From: Mycobacterium sp. 050128
GTDB taxonomy: Bacteria > Actinomycetota > Actinomycetes > Mycobacteriales > Mycobacteriaceae
NCBI RefSeq assembly: GCF_036409155.1
Contig: NZ_JAZGLW010000002.1
Span: 248,001 to 312,000 of the forward strand
DNA length: 64,000 bases
Reading direction: 5' to 3'
Positions 1-8,872 of the stretch are shown here, piece after piece. The number at the start of each line of letters is the position of its first letter. The first letter of the stretch is position 1. A program made the position numbers and the translations under genes. The notes under the pieces were generated by a model. It was not told the origin of the DNA and searched no databases. It saw nothing but the letters and a program-made list of their open reading frames with translations.

Positions 1-244
1 CGTCCGCGGTGTCGCGGGCTCGGTCCACCGCGTTGGCCAGGTCGGAGTAGGCGTCGATGAGCAGCAGGGTGAGCAGTTCGTCCCGGCTGGACACATACCG
101 GTACACCGCCGAGGAAACCATGCCCAGGTCGCGAGCTATCGCGCGGAGCGACAGCCCGCCCGCGCCGCGATCGACCAGGTGGCGACGGCCCAGCTCGACG
201 ATGCGCGCCTCGATCTGTTCCCGCGACTCCTGGCGTTTGCCCAC
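1..244 (-). CDS. TetR-family transcriptional regulator, N-terminal part (runs off window)
   Basis: The visible part is the DNA-binding domain of a TetR-family repressor. It reads VGKRQESREQIEARIVELG, then a helix-turn-helix with GLSLRAIARDLGMVSSAVYRY, followed by SSRDELLTLLLIDAYSDLA; the ligand-binding part lies beyond base 1. The sequence and its place next to the protease gene match my memory of M. tuberculosis Rv1816. I chose the GTG at 244 because family similarity begins there; an in-frame ATG at 304 would add 20 unsupported residues. The gene is divergent from the oxidoreductase gene at 366 and may regulate it, but I see no clear operator. Confidence 0.85.
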   Translation of the reverse strand, partial: MGKRQESREQIEARIVELGRRHLVDRGAGGLSLRAIARDLGMVSSAVYRYVSSRDELLTLLLIDAYSDLANAVDRARDTAD

Positions 245-365
245 GTCGTCAGTCTCGCACAAACCGAGAACACCGCTCTTGTTTTTCGATGACTGTTGTG
301 TCATCGTGACCATGCAAGAGAGCACTGCTCTCAGAACGTCCAGGCCGACCGAGAGAGGATCCACC

Positions 366-812
366 ATGTCCACCACCCGCTACGAGGAACCCAACAGTGT
401 CACCCGTGCCGGTAACGCCGTGATCCGATGGCTCGCCGAACTCGGGGTCAGCATCGCGGGGACCCGGGCGCTGCGCGTCCGCGGGCGCAAGTCGGGAAAG
501 CCGCGCGCGGTGGTGATCAACCTGTTGACCATCGACGGCGTGGACTATCTCGTGTCGCCGCGAGGCAATACCCAGTGGGCACGCAACGTGCGTGCCGCCG
601 GCGTCGTCGAGGTGGGGCCGCGGTGGCGGCGCAAACACCTCACGGCCACCGAGGTCGAGGATGCGGCCAAACCCGCGGTGCTGAAACGGTACCTGGACCG
701 ATGGTACTGGCAGGTCAAGGGCTATGTGGCCGGCCTGACGCCGGATTCCAGCGAGGACGAGTTTCGCGGGGGCGCCCCGTCCATACCGGTGTTCGTGCTC
801 CGGTCACAGTGA
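366..812 (+). CDS. Deazaflavin (F420)-dependent nitroreductase-family protein (DUF385)
   Basis: A 148-residue protein of the split-barrel family that includes the F420-binding nitroreductase Ddn. Family features seen are the RVRGRKSGKPRAVVINLL strand, a DGVDYLVSPRG turn and the TQWARNVRAAG helix, which contribute to cofactor binding in relatives. Such enzymes use reduced F420 to reduce quinones or nitro compounds; the substrate here is unknown. GAGG seven bases before the ATG at 366 supports the start. It is divergent from the TetR gene with about 120 bases between, a common arrangement for a regulator and its target. In M. tuberculosis, as I recall, no such gene lies between the Rv1815 and Rv1816 counterparts, so it may be an insertion. 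Confidence 0.85.
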   Translation: MSTTRYEEPNSVTRAGNAVIRWLAELGVSIAGTRALRVRGRKSGKPRAVVINLLTIDGVDYLVSPRGNTQWARNVRAAGVVEVGPRWRRKHLTATEVEDAAKPAVLKRYLDRWYWQVKGYVAGLTPDSSEDEFRGGAPSIPVFVLRSQ

Positions 813-818
813 CGCGCG

Positions 819-1499
819 CTAGCCGCCGTTGAGCTGCCCCGCCATGTCCTGGTGGACCTGTTCGGAGGTGGACCGCCACGAGACCGCCGCGGGAAAGTCG
901 CCCCACATGCTGTTGAAGATCCCGACGATCTGCCCCGGACCGGCGGCGGAGGCCAAATACACCGGTCCGCCGGAGTCGCCCGGATGGCTCTGGACACCGT
1001 GGGACATGGTGAACCAGCCGTTGTTCACCGCCTCGACGGTCCCGCAGGTTTCGCCGGTGGAGACGCCGAAGTGGCAGACCGCTTGCCCCGGCTGCAGCGC
1101 GACGTTCGGGCTCGACACCAGCGGCCGTCCGCCCGGCAGGATGTTGTTCAGCGCAATGTTGGGATCCAGCGCGATCACTTCGTAGTCGCTGATGGCCTGG
1201 TCGACGGCGACGGTCGAGCCGCTGGGGGTGTCGTCGCGGAAGGTTGCGAGATGCCCGATCGGGTTGCGGTTTCTGTCGGTGACGATGTTTCCGGTGCTGC
1301 GGCAATGCCCGGCGGTGTACGCGATTCTCGCGGCCTGATCGACGTAGCCCAGGGTGCACAGCCGGTTGTCCTGCAGGATCTCCATGCCCGGGGACACCAC
1401 CACCGGGTCTGCGTGGGCCGTGGCCGCCGGCAAACCGGGTGTAAAGGCCACGGCGGCAATCGCCGCGACCACTACGCGAAGTGCCATGCGATGCACCAT
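819..1499 (-). CDS. Secreted trypsin-like serine protease (Rv1815-like)
   Basis: About 226 residues. A signal peptide ([18 protein letters not shown] to ATAHADP, likely cut after AHA) precedes a chymotrypsin-fold domain. The catalytic triad can be placed: His in YTAGHC, Asp in ISDYEVIAL, and Ser in HPGDSGGPV. Four cysteines (NRLCT, GHC, AVCHF, ETCGT) could form disulfides outside the cell. The ATG at 1499 has a GGAG six bases upstream; an ATG four codons later is also possible. The product should be an exported protease; its substrate is not known. It is convergent with the oxidoreductase gene (6 bases between) and lies downstream of the desaturase gene. Confidence 0.85.
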   Translation of the reverse strand: MVHRMALRVVVAAIAAVAFTPGLPAATAHADPVVVSPGMEILQDNRLCTLGYVDQAARIAYTAGHCRSTGNIVTDRNRNPIGHLATFRDDTPSGSTVAVDQAISDYEVIALDPNIALNNILPGGRPLVSSPNVALQPGQAVCHFGVSTGETCGTVEAVNNGWFTMSHGVQSHPGDSGGPVYLASAAGPGQIVGIFNSMWGDFPAAVSWRSTSEQVHQDMAGQLNGG

Positions 1500-1618
1500 G
1501 GACGGACTCCGTTCCGTCAAGGCCGGCGGGTGCTCCGACCACAAGTTGAGATTACGTCGTTACTGTTTCGTCATCGACCTTTTCGCGCTAGCCGGGGCCG
1601 GCGTTACAGGGACGGCAG

Positions 1619-2560
1619 TTACGACGACGTCGCCAACCGAACGGACTCGTCGGTCGCGGCGGCCGGGCGCGGAGTCCAGCCCGGCGGTCCGAATACGTAA
1701 CCCAGCCGGTCGCGCAGCCGGCTCGCCGAGCGCCAGTCGCGCCCGATCGCGATGTATTCGCGGGTCTGCAGGTTCCAGATGTTGAAGGTGTCCACCTGCT
1801 TGGTGAGCCCGTAATGCGGGCGGAACAGCTCGACCTGGAAGCTGCCGAACAGGCGGTCCCAGATGATGAAGATGCCGCCGTAGTTCTTGTCGAGGTACAC
1901 CTTGTCCATGCCGTGGTGCACGCGGTGGTGGGACGGCGTATTGAAGACGAACTCGATCGGTCGCGCGAGCTTGCCGATCCGCTCGGTGTGCACCCAGTAC
2001 TGGTAGATCAAATTGATCGAGAACGCGAAGAACACCATCCAGGGTGGAATCCCCAACAGCGGCAACGGAATCCACATCAGGATCTCGCCGCTGTTGTTCC
2101 ACTTCTGGCGAAGTGCGGTCGCGAAGTTGAAGTATTGGCTGGAGTGATGCGCCTGGTGAGTGGCCCAGATCAGCCGCACCCGGTGGGCGATGCGGTGGTA
2201 GGCGTAGTACAGCAGGTCGACGCCGACGATCGCGATGACCCAGGTGTACCACTGGTCCACCCGCAGGTGCCACGGTGCCAGGTAGGCATAAATCGCGGCA
2301 TACCCGAGCAGGGCCAGGGTTTTCCAACCGGCGGTGGTGGCGATCGAAACCAGCCCCATCGAGATGCTGGCCCACGAATCGCGGGTCAAATACGCGCCCG
2401 ACGCCGGCCGGGGGTCCTCGGCGGCGGCCTCGAGCCGTTCGAGCTTGCGCGCCGCGGTCCACTCGAGAATCAGCAGCAGCAGGAAGAACGGAATCGCGAA
2501 CAGCACCGGGTCCCGCAGCTGCGGGGGCAACCCGAACCAGAACCCGGTGGCGGCATTCAC
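1619..2560 (-). CDS. Sterol desaturase / fatty-acid hydroxylase family membrane protein (Rv1814, erg3-like)
   Basis: A 313-residue integral membrane di-iron enzyme. The three histidine clusters of the family are present: HRIAH (HX3H), HQAHH (HX2HH) and HHRVHH, with a further HYG near the end. Hydrophobic helices occur near the N-terminus (LFAIPFFLLLLILEW), around residues 70-95, 108-120 and 160-185. Members insert oxygen or a double bond into sterols or fatty acyl chains, using electrons from a cytochrome or ferredoxin. The natural substrate of the mycobacterial branch is uncertain. The start is a GTG, 63 bases from the divergent flavoprotein gene. The position agrees with Rv1814 of M. tuberculosis, annotated as erg3-like. 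Confidence 0.85.
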   Translation of the reverse strand: MNAATGFWFGLPPQLRDPVLFAIPFFLLLLILEWTAARKLERLEAAAEDPRPASGAYLTRDSWASISMGLVSIATTAGWKTLALLGYAAIYAYLAPWHLRVDQWYTWVIAIVGVDLLYYAYHRIAHRVRLIWATHQAHHSSQYFNFATALRQKWNNSGEILMWIPLPLLGIPPWMVFFAFSINLIYQYWVHTERIGKLARPIEFVFNTPSHHRVHHGMDKVYLDKNYGGIFIIWDRLFGSFQVELFRPHYGLTKQVDTFNIWNLQTREYIAIGRDWRSASRLRDRLGYVFGPPGWTPRPAAATDESVRLATSS

Positions 2561-2623
2561 ACAGATAGATTACGACGGTCGGCTGCGGATGCCGGCAACC
2601 CCGACCAATGAGGCGGTGAGTAC

Positions 2624-3814
2624 GTGACCGCGGTGCTCGTAGTCGGCTCCGGCTTCGCGGGGCTATGGGCGGCGTTGGGTGCTGCCCGACGACTCGACGA
2701 GCTCGCGGTGCCGGCGGGGGCCGTCGACGTCACCGTGCTCAGCGCTACCGGGTTCCACGACATCAGGGTCCGCAATTACGAGGCCGACTTGAGTGCCTGC
2801 CGCATCCCGCTGGCAGAGCTGTTGGACCCCGCCGGCGTGGCCCACGCCGTGACCGAGGTGACGACGATCGACGCCGGAGCACGCACTGTCGGCACGGCCG
2901 ATGGTGCGACGTACGGCTACGACCGGCTGGTGCTGGCGTCGGGTAGCCGGGTGCTCAAACCCGCGGTGCCGGGGCTGCGGGAGTTCGGCTTTGACGTCGA
3001 CACGTATGACGGCGCCGTCGCGCTGCAACGGCATCTGCAACGGCTAGCCGTCGATCCGCCGGCGCCCGCGGCGGCGACGGTCGTCGTGGTCGGCGCCGGG
3101 CTGACCGGCATCGAGACGGCATGCGAGCTGCCGAACCGGTTGCGCGCGTTGCTCCCCGGAAATCCCCGGGTGATTCTCGTCGACCGAAATCCACTGGTCG
3201 GCTCCGACATGGGAGCCTCGGCACGGCCGGTGATTGAGAAAGCGCTGTCGGACAACGGGATTGAGACGAGGACTGGGGTCGGTGTCGACGCGGTCGGCCG
3301 CAACGGCGTGACGCTGTCCTCGGGTGAGCTGCTGGAGGCGGCTACCGTGGTGTGGTGTGCCGGGATGAGGGCGAGCTCGTTGACCGATCAACTGCCGGTC
3401 GAGCGCGACCGCTCGGGCCGGGTACTCGTCGATGACTATCTGCGGGTGATCGGGGTCGGGTCGATCTTCGCCGCGGGTGACGTGGCCGCGGCCCGCATGG
3501 ATGACGAACACCTGTCGGTGATGTCGTGTCAGCATGGGCGGCCGATGGGCCGTTATGCCGGCTACAACGTCATCAGCGACCTGTTCGGCGAGCCGCTGCT
3601 TGCCCTTCGAATCCCTTGGTATGTAACGGTTCTCGATCTAGGACCGGCCGGCGCGGTCTACACCGAAGGGTGGGACCGCGTGGTGGTCGCCACGGGCGCG
3701 GACGCCAAGACGACCAAGCAGACCATCAACTCCAAGCGGATCTATCCCCCACTGACCGGCATCCGCGCCGAGCTGTTGGCCGCGGCCGCACCGGAGTTGC
3801 AGGCGCGCCCGTAG
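2624..3814 (+). CDS. FAD-dependent NADH dehydrogenase-like oxidoreductase (Rv1812c-like)
   Basis: A 396-residue flavoprotein with two dinucleotide-binding folds. FAD binds at the N-terminus (VLVVGSGFAGLWAALGAAR); the NAD(P)-binding fold starts near residue 150 (VVVVGAGLTGIETACELP). The C-terminal FAD signature is GSIFAAGDVAAARMD. The layout is that of type II NADH dehydrogenases, which pass electrons from NADH to menaquinone at the inner face of the membrane without pumping protons. No membrane-anchoring tail is obvious. The start is a GTG with GAGG about ten bases upstream. The 3' end is three bases from the convergent mgtC gene. Position and length match Rv1812c. Confidence 0.85.
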   Translation: MTAVLVVGSGFAGLWAALGAARRLDELAVPAGAVDVTVLSATGFHDIRVRNYEADLSACRIPLAELLDPAGVAHAVTEVTTIDAGARTVGTADGATYGYDRLVLASGSRVLKPAVPGLREFGFDVDTYDGAVALQRHLQRLAVDPPAPAAATVVVVGAGLTGIETACELPNRLRALLPGNPRVILVDRNPLVGSDMGASARPVIEKALSDNGIETRTGVGVDAVGRNGVTLSSGELLEAATVVWCAGMRASSLTDQLPVERDRSGRVLVDDYLRVIGVGSIFAAGDVAAARMDDEHLSVMSCQHGRPMGRYAGYNVISDLFGEPLLALRIPWYVTVLDLGPAGAVYTEGWDRVVVATGADAKTTKQTINSKRIYPPLTGIRAELLAAAAPELQARP

Positions 3815-3817
3815 CCG

Positions 3818-4528
3818 TCAGTCGGCCTGCGCTTCGTTACCGGCGTACCACTGCACCGCGCGAACACCGGGCTGCAGGGAGAGCTCGGCGACCAATCGCT
3901 CCAGCTTGGCCGGTGTATGACCATCCACCAGAAGGTGTGCGGTCAACGTGATCTCGTCGTCGTCGGACTGACCGGTGTGGATGCCGCGCAGCGTCAGGTC
4001 GTTGCTGCTGGCGTGCTGGATTAGTTGTGCGCGGGCGTACTTCTCGGATTTCGGGCGACAGATCGCCTGCACCAGGAAGGGTCGACGGCCTTCGTCTTCC
4101 TCGGTGTCGTTGTCATGGTCGATGACCCGCCCCAGCGGGCGGCCCACCACGTGGATGGTGATGACGGCGAGGGTGGCGATCAACGTGAACACCAGGTTCC
4201 CGGAGGCGGCCAGTACCCCTATCGCCGCGGAGCACCACAGGGTGGCGGCGGTGTTGAGGCCCCGGACGTTGACGCCCTCGCGCAGGATCACCCCACCGCC
4301 GAGAAAGCCGATACCGGACACCACATAGGACGCGACCCTGGTGGGGCTGCTGTCCGGGGTGGCGACCGCGTACAGCACGAACAAGGTGGCACCCGCGGCC
4401 ACCAGCGCGTTGGTCCGCAGACCGGCCCGGCGTGCTCGCCACTGCCGTTCGATTCCGACCAGGGCGCCACAGCCCACCCCGACGCCCAGCCGGAGCGCGA
4501 AATCGGCGACGCTCAGCGTCTGCGACAT
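3818..4528 (-). CDS. mgtC: MgtC family membrane protein
   Basis: A 236-residue protein. The N-terminal 140 residues hold about four to five membrane helices, with the family hallmarks ALVGIERQWR, GIGFLGGGVILREG and VRGLNTAATLW. The acidic and charged C-terminal part resembles the ACT-like cytosolic domain of MgtC. MgtC helps intracellular pathogens grow in low magnesium and in macrophages, and in Salmonella it inhibits the F-type ATP synthase. GGAAGGAG lies six bases before the ATG. It is the last gene of the minus-strand PPE/DUF732 series that starts behind the M-box at about 12188, so magnesium control is plausible. However, the gaps at 7883-8479 and 4529-4682 leave room for separate promoters. 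Confidence 0.93.
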   Translation of the reverse strand: MSQTLSVADFALRLGVGVGCGALVGIERQWRARRAGLRTNALVAAGATLFVLYAVATPDSSPTRVASYVVSGIGFLGGGVILREGVNVRGLNTAATLWCSAAIGVLAASGNLVFTLIATLAVITIHVVGRPLGRVIDHDNDTEEDEGRRPFLVQAICRPKSEKYARAQLIQHASSNDLTLRGIHTGQSDDDEITLTAHLLVDGHTPAKLERLVAELSLQPGVRAVQWYAGNEAQAD

Positions 4529-4682
4529 ACCGGACTCCTTCCCCCGACGGCACGGCCGCGACGCCCCCGTGCCGGTCGCGGGCAGCTAACCACCCGCAGG
4601 TGAACAGTGGGTGGATGCCAGCCATGCCGGTTGCCCGGTGGACATTCCCGCGCAACCTCTGCGCAGCCGGCGGTTGGCGTTG

Positions 4683-4892
4683 CTACCCCGCCGAGGACGG
4701 TTTGTTGAGCCGTTGCGGGCAGTAGTACTTCGCCGCTATCCCGACGAACAGGGTGGCGTGGTCCGTGGTCAGTCCGGGGTTATCGCGCTGTAGGTTCCCC
4801 CACACCGCCTTTCCGAATGCGACGGCCTGACCCGAGTCGGTATAGGTGATACCAGCGCCAGCAGCGGACGCCTCAGGCCGGTCGCCACCGCA
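4683..4892 (-). pseudogene. C-terminal half of a second DUF732 protein, in frame after the upstream gene's UGA
   Basis: Reading on past the TGA at 4895-4893 in the same frame gives about 69 more codons, ending at a TAG (4685-4683). The product resembles the latter part of a DUF732 protein: AGAGITYTDSGQAVAFGKAV, then DNPGLTTDHATLFVGIAAKY and YCPQRLNKPS. The equivalent in the intact neighbour is FALISAKFYCPHQLS. It has no signal peptide or start of its own, so it is either a truncated duplicate or an extension made only by UGA readthrough. Confidence 0.7.
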
Positions 4893-5216
4893 TCACGCTT
4901 TCGAAAGTTGGTGAGGGCAATAGAACTTCGCCGAGATCAGCGCGAAGTCTGATGCCATCTCCATGCTCATTCCCGGGTTGTGGTTTTTCACGTCGTGCAC
5001 GAGCTCTAGGCCGGACTCGCCGTTGTTCAGGCACGAGCACACCGCTCGCCCTGCCGCGACGGCTGAGGTTTCGCTGGAAAAGCTGAAGCCGGCCTGGCGC
5101 AGTGTGGCCAGGAAGGCCCCGTCGTCACCGTCCGGTTCCGGCACCGGTTCGGCGTACGCCGAACCGGCGAAGCCAATCATCGCGAACACGCCGAGTACCG
5201 CGAATAGCCGTTTCAT
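4893..5216 (-). CDS. Secreted DUF732 protein (Rv1810-like)
   Basis: A 107-residue small exported protein. The signal peptide MKRLFAVLGVFAMIGFAGSAYA is followed by EPVPEPDGDD and a DUF732 domain that includes AFLATLRQAGFSF and ISAKFYCPHQL. Three cysteines (CSC pair and YC) may form a disulfide. DUF732 proteins are common, small, exported mycobacterial proteins with no known activity. The position between the PPE33-like gene and mgtC matches Rv1810. The stop codon is followed in frame by the half-copy described at 4683-4892. Confidence 0.85.
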   Translation of the reverse strand: MKRLFAVLGVFAMIGFAGSAYAEPVPEPDGDDGAFLATLRQAGFSFSSETSAVAAGRAVCSCLNNGESGLELVHDVKNHNPGMSMEMASDFALISAKFYCPHQLSKA

Positions 5217-5252
5217 CGGATACCTTCTTCCGTGCTTGAATGAGGTTGTTGC

Positions 5253-6641
5253 TCAACCGATTTGCGCATCTTCGGACGGGATGACCTTGGACTTGCCCTT
5301 CTTCAGGTGCACCGCGTGAATACCCGGCTTCTTGGCCAGCTGCTCGAGCAGTGCGTCGAGACCTTCCTGATCGACGTTGTGATGCTGCACCGTTTCGGGC
5401 TTCTCCGAAATTTGTGCCACCAAACGTTTCAGGTGCTCCGGCGAGTTCTTATCTTTGAGGTCTTTGAGCGGTTTCATCCGGTTGCGGACACCGGCGTTTA
5501 CCACGGTGGGACCCCCGGCGCCCAGCGCGCTGCCCAGCATTCCCGCCATCCCCAGCGAACTGAACAGGCTGCCCTCGCTGAGCGCCGCCGCCGGGACAGC
5601 CTCCGGCCCGGCGGCGGTCAAGGCGGCGGCCACCGTTCTGATCGCCGGCGTCGACGAGGCCCAGCTGGGCGGAACCGTCAGTGATCCGACCAGCGTGCCC
5701 CGAGCGAAACCCGCGGTCGGCGAGATCGCGTCGAACAAGGTGCCCCGGGTGAAGCCCAACGCGCCCAGACCAGCGCCCAACGCGTCTTTGGGGAGTGCAC
5801 CGTAGGCCACCGGCGGCGCGAACTTGAGCCATTGCGATACGGGGAAGTTGATCAGCAGCCCGATGTCGTTGAACCCCGTAGTAAAGCTCACCGGACCTTT
5901 GAGGGCGCTGTACACGGCGTTCACCCACGCGGATCCGTTCGGCCCGAGGGCCGAGTTGAACAGCCCGTTGATGAAGTTTGTGTACTCGGTGGCGAGCTGG
6001 GAGAGAAACGCCAGCGGACCGCCCGATGTCGTGCTGGCGGCTGCGGCCGCTGGTGCCGCGGCCGCTGCTGCCGCGACGGTTGGTGCGGCCGCCGCTTGCA
6101 TCGCCGTGCCTGCGGGGTTGGTGGTCTGCGGCGCCTCGGTGAACGGCGTCAACTCGGACGCCGTCGCCGCGGAGGCGAAGTAGGTGTCCATCGCCTCGCC
6201 GTCCTGGGCCCACATCTCCCCGTACTGCGCCTCGGTGGCGGCGATCGCCGCGGTGTTCTGCCCGAAGATATTGGTGGCCATCAACTGGGTCAGCAGTTCA
6301 CGGTTGGCCGCGATCAGCGCCGGAGGGACGTGGGCGGCGAACGCGGTTTCGTACGCGGCGGCGGCCTGCGTCAATTGTGTCGCGGTTCTGGCGGCCTGGG
6401 CCGCGGTTTGCTGCATCCACGCCACGTAGGGTGCGGCCGCGGCCGCCATGGTCGACGACGACGGACCCACCCACGGCCCACTGGTCAGATTCGAAACCAC
6501 CGACGAATAGGCGGTCGCCGCGGACTGCAATTCGGCGGCCAGGTTCTCCCAGGCCGTCGCCGCCGTCACCAACGACTCCGCGCCCGGCCCGCTGTACATC
6601 CGGCCCGAATTGAACTCCGGTGGAAAGGCTGCGTAAAACAT
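5253..6641 (-). CDS. PPE family protein, SVP subgroup (PPE33-like position)
   Basis: A 462-residue PPE protein. The conserved PPE helical domain fills residues 1-180 (FPPEFNS at the start, WxG motif in [29 protein letters not shown]). An alanine-rich linker and the SVP-type signature GSLTVPPSW near residue 310 follow. The C-terminus is unusual for its neighbours: instead of ending in RPPxAG, it carries a charged tail with KPLKDLKDKNSPEHLKRL and HLKKGKSKVIPSEDAQIG. PPE proteins pair with PE partners and are exported by ESX-5 with EspG5 as chaperone. No adjacent intact PE gene exists here. The start lies five bases after the stop of the upstream PPE gene, with GGAGG inside the end of that gene. 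Confidence 0.92.
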   Translation of the reverse strand: MFYAAFPPEFNSGRMYSGPGAESLVTAATAWENLAAELQSAATAYSSVVSNLTSGPWVGPSSSTMAAAAAPYVAWMQQTAAQAARTATQLTQAAAAYETAFAAHVPPALIAANRELLTQLMATNIFGQNTAAIAATEAQYGEMWAQDGEAMDTYFASAATASELTPFTEAPQTTNPAGTAMQAAAAPTVAAAAAAAPAAAAASTTSGGPLAFLSQLATEYTNFINGLFNSALGPNGSAWVNAVYSALKGPVSFTTGFNDIGLLINFPVSQWLKFAPPVAYGALPKDALGAGLGALGFTRGTLFDAISPTAGFARGTLVGSLTVPPSWASSTPAIRTVAAALTAAGPEAVPAAALSEGSLFSSLGMAGMLGSALGAGGPTVVNAGVRNRMKPLKDLKDKNSPEHLKRLVAQISEKPETVQHHNVDQEGLDALLEQLAKKPGIHAVHLKKGKSKVIPSEDAQIG

Positions 6642-6646
6642 GTCGT

Positions 6647-7882
6647 TCAGTCCTCCAGTTCCGGAATCACGATGATGGTGGCGGCGGCCGGGTCGGCTTC
6701 GGCGACGAGACCACCCAGTGCCGCTGCGGTCGCGGCATTGCCGCTCACCGAATGAGTCGACGTCGTGGCAATGGCACGTCCCGCCAGGCTGGACAATGCC
6801 ATTTGGCTGAAGGCGCCGCCCTCACCGGCCAGCGAGGCGGCCGGTAGAGCGGCCTCGGTAGCGGGCAGCACCGTGGCGAGCGTTCTGATTGCCGGGGCGG
6901 CTTGGGTCCAGCCCTGTGGCACCGACATGCTTCCGACCAAAGCCGCTCTGCCCATCGAGCCCGTCACCGGCGCGCCGCCGACCGCGGAGCTCAGCATGGG
7001 ATGGACGGCGCTGGGCACCCTGGTCAATGGTTCCAACGCACCCTTGATGAACTTCGGCCCGGACAGGTAGGCCGCGGCGCTCTGCCCGTTCTGGCCCCAG
7101 GCGTAGGCCTGACCGAACGATAGGAACGGACCACCGGGTATGGAAGTCAAGCCCTGCAGTGAGTACGGGCCGGAGGCGATGGTCGCGAAGATGTTGTTCC
7201 ACTCGGTCAGGGCCGGCGGCACCGGTGGCAAGGTGATGGGCGATGTCGCCGCCGGCGCCGCGGTCGCCAGCTGGGAGAGCTGTGTCGCGGAGTTGGCGCC
7301 CGACGAGGTGCTCGACTGGGCCATCGCCGCTGCTTGCATCCGCGAGCCGGCATCGTTCGTGGTCTGCGGCGGCTCGGCGAATGGCCGCAGCTGCGACGCT
7401 GTCGCCGACGATCCGGCATACCCGTACATCGCGGCGGCGTCCTGCGCCCACATCTCCATGTACTGGGCTTCGGTGGCCGCGATCGCCGGCGTGTTCTGCC
7501 CCAAGATGTTGGTCGCGATCAACGTCGCCAGCAGGGAACGGTTGGCCGCGATGACGGGCGGCGGCACTGTCGCCGCGAAGGCCGCCTCGTAAGCGCCTGC
7601 GGCAAGCTTGGCCTGGATGCCCGCCTGCTCTGCCTGGGCCCCCGTCGCGTTCATCCACTGCACATACGGTGCGGCCGCGGCGGCCATCGCGATCGAGGAG
7701 GGGCCGGTCCACGGCCCGACAGAGAGGCTTTGGATCGTCGAGCCATACAGCGCCGCCGTTGAGAACAGCTCCGCAGCCAACTCGTCCCAGGCGGCGGCGG
7801 CGGCCAACATCGGCCCCGATCCCGCACCGACGTACATTCGACCGGAGTTGATCTCCGGTGGTAACGCCCCGAAGTCCAACAT
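6647..7882 (-). CDS. PPE family protein, SVP subgroup (PPE32-like position)
   Basis: A 411-residue PPE protein that begins [17 protein letters not shown]. The WxG motif is GPWTGPSS and the SVP signature is GSMSVPQGW. The C-terminus ([11 protein letters not shown]) lacks the usual RPPxAG ending. I chose the ATG at 7882 because GGAGG lies five bases upstream and the PPE domain begins exactly there; an upstream in-frame start at 7930 would add 16 residues foreign to the family. It is tightly coupled to the next PPE gene. Its own upstream region (7883-8479) is long enough to hold a promoter. Confidence 0.93.
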   Translation of the reverse strand: MLDFGALPPEINSGRMYVGAGSGPMLAAAAAWDELAAELFSTAALYGSTIQSLSVGPWTGPSSIAMAAAAAPYVQWMNATGAQAEQAGIQAKLAAGAYEAAFAATVPPPVIAANRSLLATLIATNILGQNTPAIAATEAQYMEMWAQDAAAMYGYAGSSATASQLRPFAEPPQTTNDAGSRMQAAAMAQSSTSSGANSATQLSQLATAAPAATSPITLPPVPPALTEWNNIFATIASGPYSLQGLTSIPGGPFLSFGQAYAWGQNGQSAAAYLSGPKFIKGALEPLTRVPSAVHPMLSSAVGGAPVTGSMGRAALVGSMSVPQGWTQAAPAIRTLATVLPATEAALPAASLAGEGGAFSQMALSSLAGRAIATTSTHSVSGNAATAAALGGLVAEADPAAATIIVIPELED

Positions 7883-8479
7883 CGTTACCTCCGCTCCCTC
7901 ATTTGGCCGCCATGGTAGGCGCGGGTTCACGGCCCTCGCCGCAAACGCGCCGCAGCTCTAATGAAATACATCGAATCGGCCTTGTATTACACGTGTTTAA
8001 CGACCGCATGTTCGTACTCTCCCGGATAAAAATTTCCCATGTTCTCGCCCGGTCCTGATTCGGGCGCACGCCCCCATGTTGCGATTATTGTCATCAGAAT
8101 CTACCCGCGACGCGTTCCCTTCCGGTAATCGCGCGGTAAAGAAGAACTGTCACCGCATGCGGGGCCCGTGTGAGAACATCGAAGTGATGTAGCTAACATC
8201 GCTGCTAGCGAACTAGCAGTATAACGAGGTATCGTCGGCTTCCAGCGACGGTCCCCGGCGCGTCCTAGATATTCAGAATCCGGCGAATGCCGCGCCCTAC
8301 CAACGCCAATCGCACATGTGTTACCCGTTATCGGAGGCTACTATTACCGGCCCGATCGCAAGTTATTTCGTCGTCCCGTCAATTAATTCAAGAATAACGT
8401 CCGTGGATATGCGAAAATCCACCGATAGTGCGCATGCGCATCGAATTCTCGCGTAGCGCTGAAATGGACCGCTGCATTT
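7883..8479. other. Intergenic region without a recognisable gene, richer in A+T
   Basis: This stretch is clearly less GC-rich than the surroundings and has no convincing reading frame on either strand. A hairpin with seven base pairs and a tetraloop lies at 8202-8219 (CTGCTAG, loop, CTAGCAG), and AACATCG is repeated at about 8175 and 8195. It lies upstream of the PPE gene that starts at 7882 and downstream of the dead esx gene, so it may hold the promoter for PPE-PPE-DUF732-mgtC. I could not pick a -10/-35 pair with confidence. Confidence 0.5.
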
Positions 8480-8761
8480 ATCTAAAACGGCATCCAAAGC
8501 ACGTTCGGTGTGTTGCGAATTGCGGCCGGCTGTTAGTACTTTTCACCCGTCGGCATTCGCGCGGCGTATGTCGTGTGGGAATTCCGGCTCGGCGTGGGCA
8601 ATGTACCCCTGGTGTGCCATTGCCCTGGCGCCGTCCCAAAAGTCCCCTGCGGCAAGCGCATCCCCGGTGCCGGACTAGGGCTCGGCCTCGGGCGAGGCGG
8701 TTTGGGCACGGATCAGCGCCCCATGGCAGTCGACGGCGCCGAATTGATAGGCAATGGCCAT
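8480..8761 (-). pseudogene. Dead esxN-like (WXG100) gene with two in-frame stop codons
   Basis: From the ATG at 8761 the frame reads MAIAYQFGAVDCHGALIRAQ, close to MSINYQFGDVDAHGALIRAQ of the intact esxN at 20318. The whole 94-codon length aligns without insertion or deletion: EAEP-stop for EAEHQ, then LAAGDFWDGARAMAHQ for LAAGDFWGGAGSVACQ, then RANADG-stop-KVLTAGRN for EQANQHGQKVQTAGNN. There are two nonsense codons (29 and 73), and the natural stop is gone. A good GGGGAG ribosome site still lies six bases before the ATG. The match is clear even though no open reading frame of the right length exists. Confidence 0.88.
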
Positions 8762-8872
8762 ACTGAGCTCCCCTACATTTCACCTAACGTAAACATGTAG
8801 AACTGCTACGAGGCTTATCGACTTCTGAAGGTTTGCTGTGAGGGCGAGAGGTCACCAGTAAAGTGCTCTCGC

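Noticed and set aside
7915..7965. Possible PE C-terminal remnant ([12 protein letters not shown]) upstream of the PPE gene at 7882
   Set aside because: Only about six positions agree with a PE ending, and only if a residue is skipped; alanine-rich sequence gives such matches by chance.
8202..8219. Seven-pair hairpin with tetraloop in the spacer upstream of PPE
   Set aside because: It stands alone, without T-run or link to a start codon; mentioned in the spacer entry but not claimed as a regulatory element.
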